Source: Flavitalea plasmicola (GTDB lineage: Bacteria; Bacteroidota; Bacteroidia; Chitinophagales; Chitinophagaceae). Taken from it: a stretch of 64,000 bases of DNA. Shown piece after piece: positions 7,844-16,106 of this stretch (position 1 is the stretch's first letter; each line of letters begins with the position of its first letter). Below the pieces are notes generated by a model. It was not told the origin of the DNA, made no database searches, and was given only the letters and a program-made list of their open reading frames with translations. The DNA lies in NCBI RefSeq assembly GCF_030546645.1, contig NZ_JAUOTO010000001.1, forward strand, positions 558,001 through 622,000. Direction: 5' to 3'. Made by a program: the position numbers and the translations under genes.

Positions 7844-9763
7844 TCAAGGCGAGACGAAATATAGGATCAGCGAACTAAAGGCCGCGACGCTCACTGAGCT
7901 ATTATTCGCATTCCCCGCCAGATCATTCAATTGTAGGGTCTTCGTCGCAGTCGAGCTGCTCGTGTTATAAACAAAGGTGGTGCACACGTTGCGAAAGACG
8001 CCGTTCGGGTCGTAGGTGGTCAGACGCTGCCACGTGGGGAACGAGACGGTCTTGGCGCTGCCGGTGTTGATATAGAAGGCCGAAGTGTCCGTTTTGGCGT
8101 AATAGTTAGTGTCGATGGTTCCAAGATTAGCAAGGTCTGCAGCAGGGGCGACGATTGCCGACAGCAGCTGTCCGGGTGCGCTGGAAGCCAGCCTGTTCTT
8201 TTTCAAGGTCAATTGAAATACCTGGCCGGTTGAAGGCTCCGATAAAAATTGCTGTGCCCAGCCATTGCCGTAATAGTTGCATCCATTGGAGGTGATCTTC
8301 GCGCCATGAATAAAGAGGCCGGCGGAGGCATTGTAAGCGCCTGTACAATTGGTGAGGACCACAGACTGACTATGTGAATCGAAATAAAACCCAAAGCTGG
8401 CGTCAGTGGGATCAGGAGGTACGCCTGAAGAAAGGTTCTGTCCGTGGAGGGCTATGCAATTGGTCAGGCTTCGGCCATGGGTATAGCCGATAAAAGAGAG
8501 ATCCGTGGTGTAAAAGCCGCCTCCGTCTATCTTGGTCACACAAAAGGTGTCGACAACACAGTTTTTGATGGTAACGCTGTCGCCGGCAAAGTAAAGGCCG
8601 ATATAGCCGCTGTTCAAAATGGTCATGTTTTGAAAGGTACTGAAGCCGAACGGCCAGTCCCAGGCGGTATACGATTGGGTGCCGTTGCCACCCCTGCGCT
8701 GTCCCATGCCCGGTATCAATCCGCAATTGTTGACCTGTATGTTTTTTGCCAGGCAGTAGGTCGAAGAATTTCCCGTGACAAATGCACCGTTGTTTTGGAA
8801 ATAGTCGAGGGTGTCGTTCACGAGGCTGGTATGGGGGGATTCATTCAATAAAAAACAGTTGCCCGCGCCATAGCGGTACAGGCAGTTAGTCATGGTGAAC
8901 GCAGTGTCGAAGTTGCCAAGTACGGTGTACAGGTTGCTGCCTTCGAAATCCATGTTGTAGACATCGATATTGCTTTTATGATCGCACCAGCAAAGCCTGT
9001 CCAGCGTCGGCACTTGCAGGACATGCCCCGCTAAGCCGCCGGGCAGATAGACTTGCATGCTGTCTTTGGTGTAATCATTATACCAACGGCCGGGAACACT
9101 GGTCATTTGCAGGGTACGGGGATCGTTCTCGATAAAATAGCCATTACCGCGGCTGATATTGGTGAAGGGGAAAGGTAAGTTCACCGTGATCACGTGTCCG
9201 GATTGGCTGGTGATCCGGGCCGTGTCGATGACATAATATTCGTCGTGGGCAACCAGGTACGCGCCGGTCCAATTGGGAGATGATGGCAGGTTGACATCGG
9301 TAATGGTCGTCGATGAGATACTGTCATAGGTCCGGTAGCCCGCATCCGGCCATCGGCCCATCGGCTGGGGAATGCCGTCCATCACCAGCATATTCGTCTG
9401 TTGGGTCAGGTTCGGACAGTAGAACTTATAGATATTGGTGCCCGTGATCTGGGTTCCGCCCGTCAGGGTATAAAAGCCGCTGATCATGGCACGGGCAGTG
9501 CCTCCATAAGTGCTGTACACAATATGGCCCGTTGGAGTGCCTGAATAGTTAAGGTTAAGCGTCTCCGTAAACACATCTCCTGATTTGAGAAAAACTGAAT
9601 CACCGGAGTGCAAAGTGTGCGTGTTGAGATAAACAATTGTCTTCCATGGATGCGAAGCGCTGGTTCCGGAATCGGAGTTGTTTCCGCCGGAGGAGGAGAT
9701 GTAATAATTCGTCGCCTGTGCAAACAGCGGGCACAGGGCTAATAGCATAAGGATTTTTTTCAT
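7844..9763 (-). CDS. Secreted right-handed parallel beta-helix protein
   Basis: A protein of 639 residues with a signal peptide (KILMLLALCPLFAQA). The start of the mature part, YYISSSGGNNSDSGTS then HPWKTI, is the common N-terminal cap of secreted pectate-lyase-like or right-handed parallel beta-helix proteins in Bacteroidota. The middle (residues ~270-520) has repeated short strands with Asn/Cys ladders (TMTNCLYRYG, TILNSGYIGLYF, VTIKNCVVDTF, VVLTNCTGAYN), as in a solenoid. The C-terminal ~80 residues form a beta-sandwich-like tail (TKTLQLNDLAGNANN). I cannot place a catalytic Asp/Lys set, so it may be a polysaccharide lyase, a glycosidase or a binding protein. It lies 169 bases before the beta-barrel gene, same strand. 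Confidence 0.8.
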   Translation of the reverse strand: MKKILMLLALCPLFAQATNYYISSSGGNNSDSGTSASHPWKTIVYLNTHTLHSGDSVFLKSGDVFTETLNLNYSGTPTGHIVYSTYGGTARAMISGFYTLTGGTQITGTNIYKFYCPNLTQQTNMLVMDGIPQPMGRWPDAGYRTYDSISSTTITDVNLPSSPNWTGAYLVAHDEYYVIDTARITSQSGHVITVNLPFPFTNISRGNGYFIENDPRTLQMTSVPGRWYNDYTKDSMQVYLPGGLAGHVLQVPTLDRLCWCDHKSNIDVYNMDFEGSNLYTVLGNFDTAFTMTNCLYRYGAGNCFLLNESPHTSLVNDTLDYFQNNGAFVTGNSSTYCLAKNIQVNNCGLIPGMGQRRGGNGTQSYTAWDWPFGFSTFQNMTILNSGYIGLYFAGDSVTIKNCVVDTFCVTKIDGGGFYTTDLSFIGYTHGRSLTNCIALHGQNLSSGVPPDPTDASFGFYFDSHSQSVVLTNCTGAYNASAGLFIHGAKITSNGCNYYGNGWAQQFLSEPSTGQVFQLTLKKNRLASSAPGQLLSAIVAPAADLANLGTIDTNYYAKTDTSAFYINTGSAKTVSFPTWQRLTTYDPNGVFRNVCTTFVYNTSSSTATKTLQLNDLAGNANNSSVSVAAFSSLILYFVSP

Positions 9764-9905
9764 TGGATAAGTTTATTGGCATGGCCCGGATAGGGGGTCA
9801 CTGCTGCTGTAACGTAGAAATCCTCCTGTTTATTGGATATTCCTTCATGTCAGGTCTTGAAAAACTCCCTTCCCCGGCGCGCCTGGATTTTCACACAACT
9901 TTTAT

Positions 9906-9913
9906 TATATTTG
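9906..9913 (+). promoter_or_regulatory. Possible -7 promoter element
   Basis: TATATTTG matches the Bacteroidetes -7 consensus TAnnTTTG exactly, 55 bases before the ATG at 9968. The expected TTG at -33 is not clear. If used, it rules out the upstream in-frame start at 9833 for the serine hydrolase. Confidence 0.4.
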
Positions 9914-9967
9914 AAGGTAGCGCCGGTCTCTCACTATCATTGCGCTCAATGCACTTATCCTTTTTAT

Positions 9968-11089
9968 ATGATCTTATTCATCCCATTCTTAGCAATAGCC
10001 CGCAGCAGATGCCTATGGGGCATAGTATGCCTGATGACCTTAGCCGTGCCGGCGACGGCGCAGAACGACGTCGGCCGGAAGGTGGACAAGATGATTAACA
10101 AAGCCATGACCGATGAAGGGATTCCGGGCGTGGCGGTGGCTATTATCCGTGATGGGAACGTACTGTTTAAAAAAACATACGGCATCAGATCCGTGAATAG
10201 TACGGCGACGGCGGATGAGCAGACCGTATTCAGCATCGGTTCGGTATCCAAGGCATTCACTGCGGTGGGTTTGATGCTCCTGGTGCAGGAGAACAAGCTT
10301 GCGTTGGATGATCCCATCAAGAAATACATGAAAGGATTGCCAGGCGATTGGCAAAGCATTACCATTCGCCAGTTCATGACCCATACCAGCGGCATTCCGG
10401 AATTGAAAGGCGATAAGGACAATGGATCTTTTGAAAACACGCTTTCCCAGGCGGGAAAGATGAAAATGGCCTTCCGCCCGGGGGCCCGGCAGCAGTATAA
10501 CAATTTTAACTTCGCGGTGATGGGCAAACTGATAGAAACGATCACGGGTATGGACTACCTGTCCTTTATGCAAAAGCGGGTCTTTAAGCCGGCCGGTATG
10601 GTGAGCACAGGTGTAAGACCCGTTTCAAACGACGTGAGTACGGGACATTTGGAGAAAAACGGGAAATTGGCGCCTGTTGAAACACATTTCAATAAGGGCG
10701 ACTACGGACTGCCTTCCGGCGGACTACAAACGACGCTCGCTGATTTTATACAGTTGAGCCAGGCTTTGTATAAACAGCAGTTGCTACGGAAGGATATTCT
10801 CGCAACCATGTGGACGCCCTATTCTGCTACCTTGTCCAATACGCCGGGCTGGCATTCCCGCATGGCCGGAAACGAGCTCATTATTCACAAGGGTGGGGGA
10901 GGCACCGGCATCGGCAGCGTATGCGATTACAAGATCGTGCCTTCCCGGAATCTGTATGTGATGGTCATGTTCAACAAAGCCAGGAATAAAATTTCTCCCT
11001 CCGATATTTCGGATGACATCATGCTGCAGTGTTTTAACATTCCCAGGGGACCAAAGGGGGAAAATGAGGGGGAGGGGAGAGAGAAATGA
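9968..11089 (+). CDS. Serine hydrolase of the beta-lactamase / class C PBP family
   Basis: From the ATG at 9968 the protein has 373 residues with an N-terminal signal (GIVCLMTLAVPATAQ). The catalytic motifs of the beta-lactamase-like serine hydrolases are present: SxxK as SVSK (Ser92, Lys95), YxN as YNN (Tyr177, Asn179) and HxG as HKGG near residue 300. The region between them contains the usual MTHTSGIPEL block. Such enzymes hydrolyse D-amino-acid peptides, beta-lactams or simple esters; which one cannot be told. The stop overlaps the start of the carboxylesterase gene by four bases (ATGA), so the two hydrolases are almost certainly translated from one mRNA. The extra N-terminal codons from 9833 lie upstream of a good -7 box and are rejected. 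Confidence 0.85.
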   Translation: MILFIPFLAIARSRCLWGIVCLMTLAVPATAQNDVGRKVDKMINKAMTDEGIPGVAVAIIRDGNVLFKKTYGIRSVNSTATADEQTVFSIGSVSKAFTAVGLMLLVQENKLALDDPIKKYMKGLPGDWQSITIRQFMTHTSGIPELKGDKDNGSFENTLSQAGKMKMAFRPGARQQYNNFNFAVMGKLIETITGMDYLSFMQKRVFKPAGMVSTGVRPVSNDVSTGHLEKNGKLAPVETHFNKGDYGLPSGGLQTTLADFIQLSQALYKQQLLRKDILATMWTPYSATLSNTPGWHSRMAGNELIIHKGGGGTGIGSVCDYKIVPSRNLYVMVMFNKARNKISPSDISDDIMLQCFNIPRGPKGENEGEGREK

Positions 11090-12630
11090 CAAAGAAACGC
11101 ACCCGGCGCCGTACCTTCATGGCCATGTCGTCCTGTCAAAGAATACTGCCCTTTTGTTTGCTGCTGGTCACGCTTAACCTGGCGGGCCAGGCGCCCGTTG
11201 TTAAAACCACCCGCGGCTATATTAAAGGTATAAGTGAAAATGGTATCGCCGTTTTCAAGAGCATCCCCTACGCGCAGCCCCCCACCGGCATTTTGCGGTA
11301 CCACCCGCCAGTGCCCCATCAACCGTGGACCGATACGTTCTCTGCAGTCCAGTTTTCTGCAGTAGCCCTGCAACCCGCGGGTGCAACGGCCAATGGTTCC
11401 GATGACTGCCTTTACCTCAACCTGTACACACCCAAGATCGATCACGGACGGCGGGCGGTGGTCATATGGGTCCATGGCGGCAGTATGACGGGAGGTACTG
11501 GTAAGAGCATGGACGGCCATGCTTTCGCTGACCAGGATGACATTGTTACCATTACTATCAATTACCGTTTGGGCGCGCTGGGCTTTCTGTACCTGGGCGA
11601 TCTGGGAAGGGAATACCGGCAGTCCGGTAATCTGGGTCTCCTGGACGTGATCGCTGCGCTGCAGTGGGTGCACGACAACGTTGAGGCTTTTGGCGGTGAT
11701 CCTCATCGGGTGACTGTCATGGGAGAGTCGGCGGGGGCGAAGCTGCTGAGTGCCGTGATGGTTTCTCCCGCCTCAAAAGGCCTGTACCAGCAGGCCATCC
11801 TCGAAAGCGGCGCCGTGCAATGTATCCGGGACAGCGTAACCGCAGGTAAGGAACGGGCATTGCTGTTGAAGCAACTTGGATTGGATCCGAAGGATGCCCG
11901 TAAGCTCCTGACCATTGCTGCTGACACCCTTATCAAAGCGCAGGGAAAAGTATGTGCGGGCATCGGCGGCAATTCCTTTTTTGGACCCGTTTACGATGGG
12001 ATCACTCTCCCGGAAGACGGATACCAGTATGCCCGGCACGGGAAGCTATCGGACATAAGGGCCATCATCGGCACCAACGAGCAGGAAGGAGCGGGGTTCA
12101 TTGGGAGAAATGATGTGGGGAGCGATCCGAACGCCTCGATCTTTCAACCCTTGTTCCGCTCGAATGCGCCCATGGCGAATGCCTATTACCAGACATTGAG
12201 GCAAACGGATAGCCCGTATGCCGCAATAGTGAGAACGCTGACACAGTACATGTACCAAATGCACTCCTACCGGTTTGCCAAAGCGCTAAGCAGTGCCGGC
12301 ACACCGGTCTATATGTACCGGTACCGCTATCAAAACAACCGGGAGTTCGGTGCCCGCCATGGCGACGAGCTGCATTATATCTGGGGAGCCGCCCGCATAT
12401 TGGCTTCCAACGATGATGCGGTTAAAAAGCAGCTGGCGGGAAGTTTGCACGGCGCCTGGGCCGCCTTTATTAAGACCGGCGATCCGAATGGCGCCGGTAT
12501 TCCGCAATGGCCTGCATACAAGGATACAGATAGGCAGGTGATGGTGTTCAGCGATGTGGATACAGTCACCCATTTACAGGAAGTGTACGATGACAAACGG
12601 TTTCCCTCGGCTGTATTTGTCATAAAATGA
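11086..12630 (+). CDS. Type B carboxylesterase / lipase
   Basis: A 514-residue secreted alpha/beta-hydrolase of the carboxylesterase type B family. The first ~35 residues are a basic start plus signal peptide (LPFCLLLVTLNLAGQ). Diagnostic blocks follow: AVFKSIPYAQPP, EDCLYLN-like DDCLYLN, the oxyanion loop WVHGGSMTGG, and the nucleophile elbow GESAG with Ser215. The acid is probably Glu333 in GTNEQEG and the base His424 in RHGDELHY, completing the triad. Substrates are usually carboxylic esters of small alcohols or acylated sugars. It is translationally coupled to the upstream serine hydrolase (ATGA overlap). The start could also be the ATG at 11119 or 11125, which would shorten the basic leader. 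Confidence 0.88.
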   Translation: MTKKRTRRRTFMAMSSCQRILPFCLLLVTLNLAGQAPVVKTTRGYIKGISENGIAVFKSIPYAQPPTGILRYHPPVPHQPWTDTFSAVQFSAVALQPAGATANGSDDCLYLNLYTPKIDHGRRAVVIWVHGGSMTGGTGKSMDGHAFADQDDIVTITINYRLGALGFLYLGDLGREYRQSGNLGLLDVIAALQWVHDNVEAFGGDPHRVTVMGESAGAKLLSAVMVSPASKGLYQQAILESGAVQCIRDSVTAGKERALLLKQLGLDPKDARKLLTIAADTLIKAQGKVCAGIGGNSFFGPVYDGITLPEDGYQYARHGKLSDIRAIIGTNEQEGAGFIGRNDVGSDPNASIFQPLFRSNAPMANAYYQTLRQTDSPYAAIVRTLTQYMYQMHSYRFAKALSSAGTPVYMYRYRYQNNREFGARHGDELHYIWGAARILASNDDAVKKQLAGSLHGAWAAFIKTGDPNGAGIPQWPAYKDTDRQVMVFSDVDTVTHLQEVYDDKRFPSAVFVIK

Positions 12631-12664
12631 CGGAACATCTCCCTTGCGACATTTCTTGGACGGG

Positions 12665-13144
12665 TCATAACCAGAATTGGTCTTTCCAGGTCTCACCCAG
12701 ACCCTTGCTGTCATTGGGTAACCGCGAGGCAATAACGCCCAGGTCCTCCGGGGATAATATATCCTGCAAATGATTGAATAATGCACGTTCCTCAAAACGG
12801 ATATGTTCTTCCATTCTGTCCGCCAGTTCACGAAGAAGGCTTTCATCCATTTTATTGCGCTCCAACGCGGCCACGAGGGTATAGATGGCCCGATGGTCCG
12901 CCTCTGCCTGTCGTCTCAAAACATCAGCGACAGGCAATTTGCTAAACAGCAATCGCTCTTCGTCCCTGAAATGCTTTTCGAGATCTTCCTTGTAAGAGAA
13001 CAATACATAGCCGGTGATGCGTTCGGCGCTAACAGACTTACTTAACCCCTGCCGGATTTTCCACACCAGCAATAGGCCTGCATGATGGTCTTGGGAGAAG
13101 GAGACAATGGCCTTATGTCGTTTGATGGGGGCTTGCTTTTTCAT
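12665..13144 (-). CDS. Hemerythrin-like di-iron protein
   Basis: A 159-residue all-helical cytoplasmic protein with the hemerythrin HHE signature. His/Glu ligands appear in regular helices: HHAGLLLVWKI, HFRDEERLLF, HRAIYTLVAAL and HIRFEERALF. Two HxxxE motifs (HFRDE, HIRFE) are intact, so a di-iron centre is likely. Proteins of this kind bind or sense O2 or NO, or store iron. It is the second gene of a two-gene operon; its ATG overlaps the ric stop by four bases, which implies a shared job in nitrosative or oxidative stress. Confidence 0.85.
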   Translation of the reverse strand: MKKQAPIKRHKAIVSFSQDHHAGLLLVWKIRQGLSKSVSAERITGYVLFSYKEDLEKHFRDEERLLFSKLPVADVLRRQAEADHRAIYTLVAALERNKMDESLLRELADRMEEHIRFEERALFNHLQDILSPEDLGVIASRLPNDSKGLGETWKDQFWL

Positions 13145-13893
13145 TTCTTTAGTTGTTTTTCCAGGTCCAGCGCTTTGGGGAACAAAATGTTATTTTCGAG
13201 ATGTACATGCACATGAAGATCGGCTTCGAATTCATCGAGCAGCTTGTATAATAACCCGTAAGTGGCGCAGGCGTCTTCCGGCAACAGATAATTCCGGGAA
13301 AGCGCCCTTATCTGCGCCAGGTTACTTCCCACCATTTCGTGCTCTTTTTCCATCAGACTGATGGGGTGCTGAACCGTGCCGAACCCTGCATCCTGCGAAG
13401 GCTGTGAACCATTTCTGGCAGCGACAAGCGCCTTTATATAAGGGAACAATACATTTTCTTCCTTGGCCAGGTGAGCCGTCAGCTCATCATTCATTTCCTG
13501 CACCAATCGGCGGATCACTATCAGCTCCGGATGATGATTGCCGTGGACCTGCATTACTTTTTCCGCATAGGCCATGATTTCCGGCAGATGTTGTTTTACA
13601 TAACTGTGATGGGTATTTACAATATAATCGGCGAGAAAATCCAGCGGCCATTCATTATAAGGCAGGGGACGGGAGGAAGGTGATTTGCCAGCCTGTTTCA
13701 GCTCTTCCTCTATCCTAGCCACATCGAGCCCTTTTTCCGCGCAGGCTTCTTTTACGGTCTTTTTCCCGCCGCAACAAAAATCAAGGCCATATTTTTTAAA
13801 CACGTCCGCTTTCCTGAGATCTTTCACCGCTATCTGACCGAGGGTCTCATCCAGCGAGGTCATATCGGGAATATTTTCCGTAGTCGGTTGCAT
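13141..13893 (-). CDS. ric: Iron-sulfur cluster repair di-iron protein Ric/ScdA (YtfE-like)
   Basis: A 250-residue cytoplasmic protein. The N-terminal ScdA_N domain (~10-65) has the diagnostic FKKYGLDFCCGGKKT with paired cysteines. The C-terminal hemerythrin domain (~80-245) carries iron-ligand helices: HSYVKQHLPEI, HHPELIVIRRL, HLAKEENVLF, HEMVGSNLAQI and HVHLENNILF. Family members restore Fe-S clusters damaged by nitric oxide or peroxide. Length and order match known Ric/YtfE proteins. It leads an operon with a second hemerythrin protein. A TTG/TAnTTTG promoter and an inverted repeat lie just upstream, suggesting stress control, though no specific regulator can be named. Confidence 0.92.
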   Translation of the reverse strand: MQPTTENIPDMTSLDETLGQIAVKDLRKADVFKKYGLDFCCGGKKTVKEACAEKGLDVARIEEELKQAGKSPSSRPLPYNEWPLDFLADYIVNTHHSYVKQHLPEIMAYAEKVMQVHGNHHPELIVIRRLVQEMNDELTAHLAKEENVLFPYIKALVAARNGSQPSQDAGFGTVQHPISLMEKEHEMVGSNLAQIRALSRNYLLPEDACATYGLLYKLLDEFEADLHVHVHLENNILFPKALDLEKQLKK

Positions 13894-13923
13894 GTGCTAT
13901 TATTTTATCTTTTTTAAATCTTG

Positions 13924-13961
13924 TTTACATGCAAAGTAAAAGTGTTTAAATGGCATGCAAT
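13924..13961 (-). promoter_or_regulatory. Promoter and possible operator of the ric operon
   Basis: Reading the minus strand, ATTG (13958-13961), 19 bases, then TACTTTG (13932-13938) resemble a Bacteroidetes promoter, with one base fewer in the -7 spacer. A perfect inverted repeat TTTAC-N7-GTAAA (13924-13940) overlaps the -7 box, the place where a repressor or a CRP/FNR-type dimer could act. Confidence 0.4.
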
Positions 13962-14027
13962 ATGATTAGGATCATGTTGTAGACGGGGGGTGGATCAGCT
14001 TCGATGGCAGGAATCATACACATGCCT

Positions 14028-14058
14028 GTTGTTTTTTTGAGCGCTTTTCATAACTTTA
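14028..14058 (+). promoter_or_regulatory. Promoter of the ECF sigma gene
   Basis: GTTG (14028-14031), a 19-base spacer and TAACTTTA (14051-14058) match the -33/-7 consensus well. Transcription would begin near 14065, which makes a translation start at TTG 14063 unlikely and favours TTG 14087. Confidence 0.45.
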
Positions 14059-14086
14059 GCCGTTGGCTAAGGCAGCATATACCCAA

Positions 14087-14650
14087 TTGACTGATGAGCA
14101 GGCTTTGTTACAAAGGACGGCGGAAGGAAGCCGGGAAGCCTTTGAAAAACTGTACGCTCACTACTATGCCGGGCTTTACCGGTTCATCTCCTTTATTATT
14201 GACTCACACGAAGATACCGAAGAGATCATCCAGGACATCTTCTTGAAGATATGGCTGAAGAAAGAGACGCTCATCGGCATCCGTTCATTCGACGATTACC
14301 TTTTTCGCATGGCCAGGAACAGGGTCTTCGATATGACCCGGCAATCCAGGAGCCGGCTCAACTTATCCCGCCAGCTGGGCCAATCCATGCAGGCAGCCAC
14401 CGATTCCACTTATAATGCCGTCATTTTCCGGGAATACCACGAAATAGCCCAGGAAGCCATCAATCTCCTTCCTCCCCGGAAAAAAGAGATCTTCCTGATG
14501 AATGCCCGCGACGAGATGACGGCCCAGGAGATAGCGGATCAACTGGGCGCTACCAGGGGCGCTATCAAGAAACAATTGTTCGAGGCCATCCATTTCATCA
14601 AAGGCCACCTGCGCGAGAAGGCCGGTTGGCCGTTTTTCTTATTTTTTTAA
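14087..14650 (+). CDS. ECF-type RNA polymerase sigma-70 factor
   Basis: About 187 residues from the TTG at 14087; the frame also opens at TTG 14063, but the probable promoter ends too close to that. Region 2 contains FEKLYAHYYAGLYRF and the EEIIQDIFLKIW helix that binds the -10 element. Region 4 has LPPRKKEIFLM and a helix-turn-helix (TAQEIADQLGATRGAIKKQL). It is followed 66 bases later by a FecR gene and then SusC with an STN domain, the classical Bacteroidota surface-signalling trio. By analogy with FecI-FecR-FecA, substrate binding to SusC would release this sigma factor from FecR to transcribe the SusC operon. No AUG start is available near the N-terminus. Confidence 0.9.
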   Translation: MTDEQALLQRTAEGSREAFEKLYAHYYAGLYRFISFIIDSHEDTEEIIQDIFLKIWLKKETLIGIRSFDDYLFRMARNRVFDMTRQSRSRLNLSRQLGQSMQAATDSTYNAVIFREYHEIAQEAINLLPPRKKEIFLMNARDEMTAQEIADQLGATRGAIKKQLFEAIHFIKGHLREKAGWPFFLFF

Positions 14651-14716
14651 AAATATTCATCCAACCCCGGTATCCTTTTTCATCCTCGTCAGTCTTTATA
14701 TATATCAGGCCAACGC

Positions 14717-15916
14717 ATGAGCAATTCAACGATCATCACCATCATCGAAAGATACAGCGCGGGAACGCTGTCCCCGCAGGAAGAGGCTATTCTTACAGCG
14801 TGGCTGGAGTCCGTGCCGGCAGCCGACTTCCACGCTACATTGGACCAGTGCGCCATTGTGCCGGAAAGGATCCGGAACTACCCGGTGATGTCTGCCGCAT
14901 TCGCACAAAAACTGGAAAGCCGGCTGGATGAGCTGAGCATGGAAGATGCGACGCCTGTACGTGTCCTCCCCTGGCGTAAATGGACCGCTGCGGCAGCTGC
15001 TGCTATTCTGATCGTCTCCGCAGGCTATTTCTTTTTGAGCCGGCCGGGCCGGAAGGCAGCTGTTGCACCCCCCGTCATTGTAAAGGCCAATGATGTGCCA
15101 CCTGGCAGCGATGGGGCTATCCTCACGCTGGCTAATGGAGAGAAGATCGTCCTGGATAGTGCAGCCAACGGCAAACTGGCCATGGATGGCAATGCCGCCA
15201 TTACCAAGACCGGTAATGGCCAGCTGGCGTATAATGCAGCCGCAAGCGGTAAGCTGCAACCTGCAAGTCAAATCACTTATAATACCCTCACTACCCCCCG
15301 GGGTAAAAAGGCCGTTCTCACGCTGGCGGATGGCACCCGTGTCTGGCTGAATGCCTTGTCCTCTATCAGGTTTCCCACTTCTTTCACCGGCAACGACAGG
15401 ATGGTAGAGATCACCGGTGAAGCTTATTTCGAGGTGGCAAAGAGCGCCTCCATACCCTTTACCGTCAAAAAAAGCGGCAGCGATTTCGGTGTACAGGTGT
15501 TAGGCACCAGCTTCAATGTCAATGCCTATGACGATGAGGACGCTATCCGTACTACATTGCTGGATGGCAGCGTACGTGTTTACCGGGGTATGGCGGGCGG
15601 GTTGCTCAAGCCGGGTCAGCAGGCGCTGTGTAATAATCAGGGAAAGATCGACATCGTCAACGACATAAATATCGAAAATGTGATGGCCTGGAAGAACGGG
15701 ATCTTTCATTTCGACAGAAGCGATATAGGGACGGTGATGCGGCAGATCGCCCGCTGGTATGACGTAGATGTCACGTATAAGGGAACGATCACCCAACATT
15801 TTGGAGGCACGATATCAAGGGAGGTGAATGTTTCCAGGGTATTCGATATGCTTGAAATGACAGGGGCCGTCAAATTTTCCATCGAAGGCCGCAAGGTCAC
15901 CGTCGTGGCGCCTTAA
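14717..15916 (+). CDS. FecR-family anti-sigma factor
   Basis: A 399-residue single-pass inner-membrane protein. Residues 1-88 form the cytoplasmic sigma-binding region (ITIIERYSAGTLSPQEEAIL). A membrane helix follows at about 89-108 (AAAAAAILIVSAGYFFL). The periplasmic FecR domain includes LTLADGTRVWLNALSSI, GEAYFEVAKS and VLGTSFNVNAY (~210-270). The C-terminal DUF4974 region has IENVMAWKNGIFHFDR and VFDMLEMTG (~325-395), which contacts the STN domain of the partner SusC in related systems. It lies between its sigma factor and SusC and presumably holds the sigma factor until signalled. Confidence 0.92.
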   Translation: MSNSTIITIIERYSAGTLSPQEEAILTAWLESVPAADFHATLDQCAIVPERIRNYPVMSAAFAQKLESRLDELSMEDATPVRVLPWRKWTAAAAAAILIVSAGYFFLSRPGRKAAVAPPVIVKANDVPPGSDGAILTLANGEKIVLDSAANGKLAMDGNAAITKTGNGQLAYNAAASGKLQPASQITYNTLTTPRGKKAVLTLADGTRVWLNALSSIRFPTSFTGNDRMVEITGEAYFEVAKSASIPFTVKKSGSDFGVQVLGTSFNVNAYDDEDAIRTTLLDGSVRVYRGMAGGLLKPGQQALCNNQGKIDIVNDINIENVMAWKNGIFHFDRSDIGTVMRQIARWYDVDVTYKGTITQHFGGTISREVNVSRVFDMLEMTGAVKFSIEGRKVTVVAP

Positions 15917-16106
15917 CCAACCTATCCGAACAGAACCGATTTAGAGCACCTTACGCCTTACTATGAATCGCTGGCGATCGTTGTGAAACTGCTATGTCAA
16001 AAAAAACCGGAAGTGCTACCAACACCCCCGGCGAATATTTGGGATAGCTCAATATAGATCAATCACGTTAAGACTGCTTATTGTTTAACCCAAACATTAC
16101 AAATGT

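Noticed and set aside
9833-9967. Longer N-terminus for the serine hydrolase
   Set aside because: The added 45 residues precede the signal peptide and lie upstream of an exact TATATTTG -7 box.
10927-11706. 259-codon minus-strand frame over the two hydrolase genes
   Set aside because: It crosses the ATGA junction of two genes with complete catalytic motifs and shows none itself.
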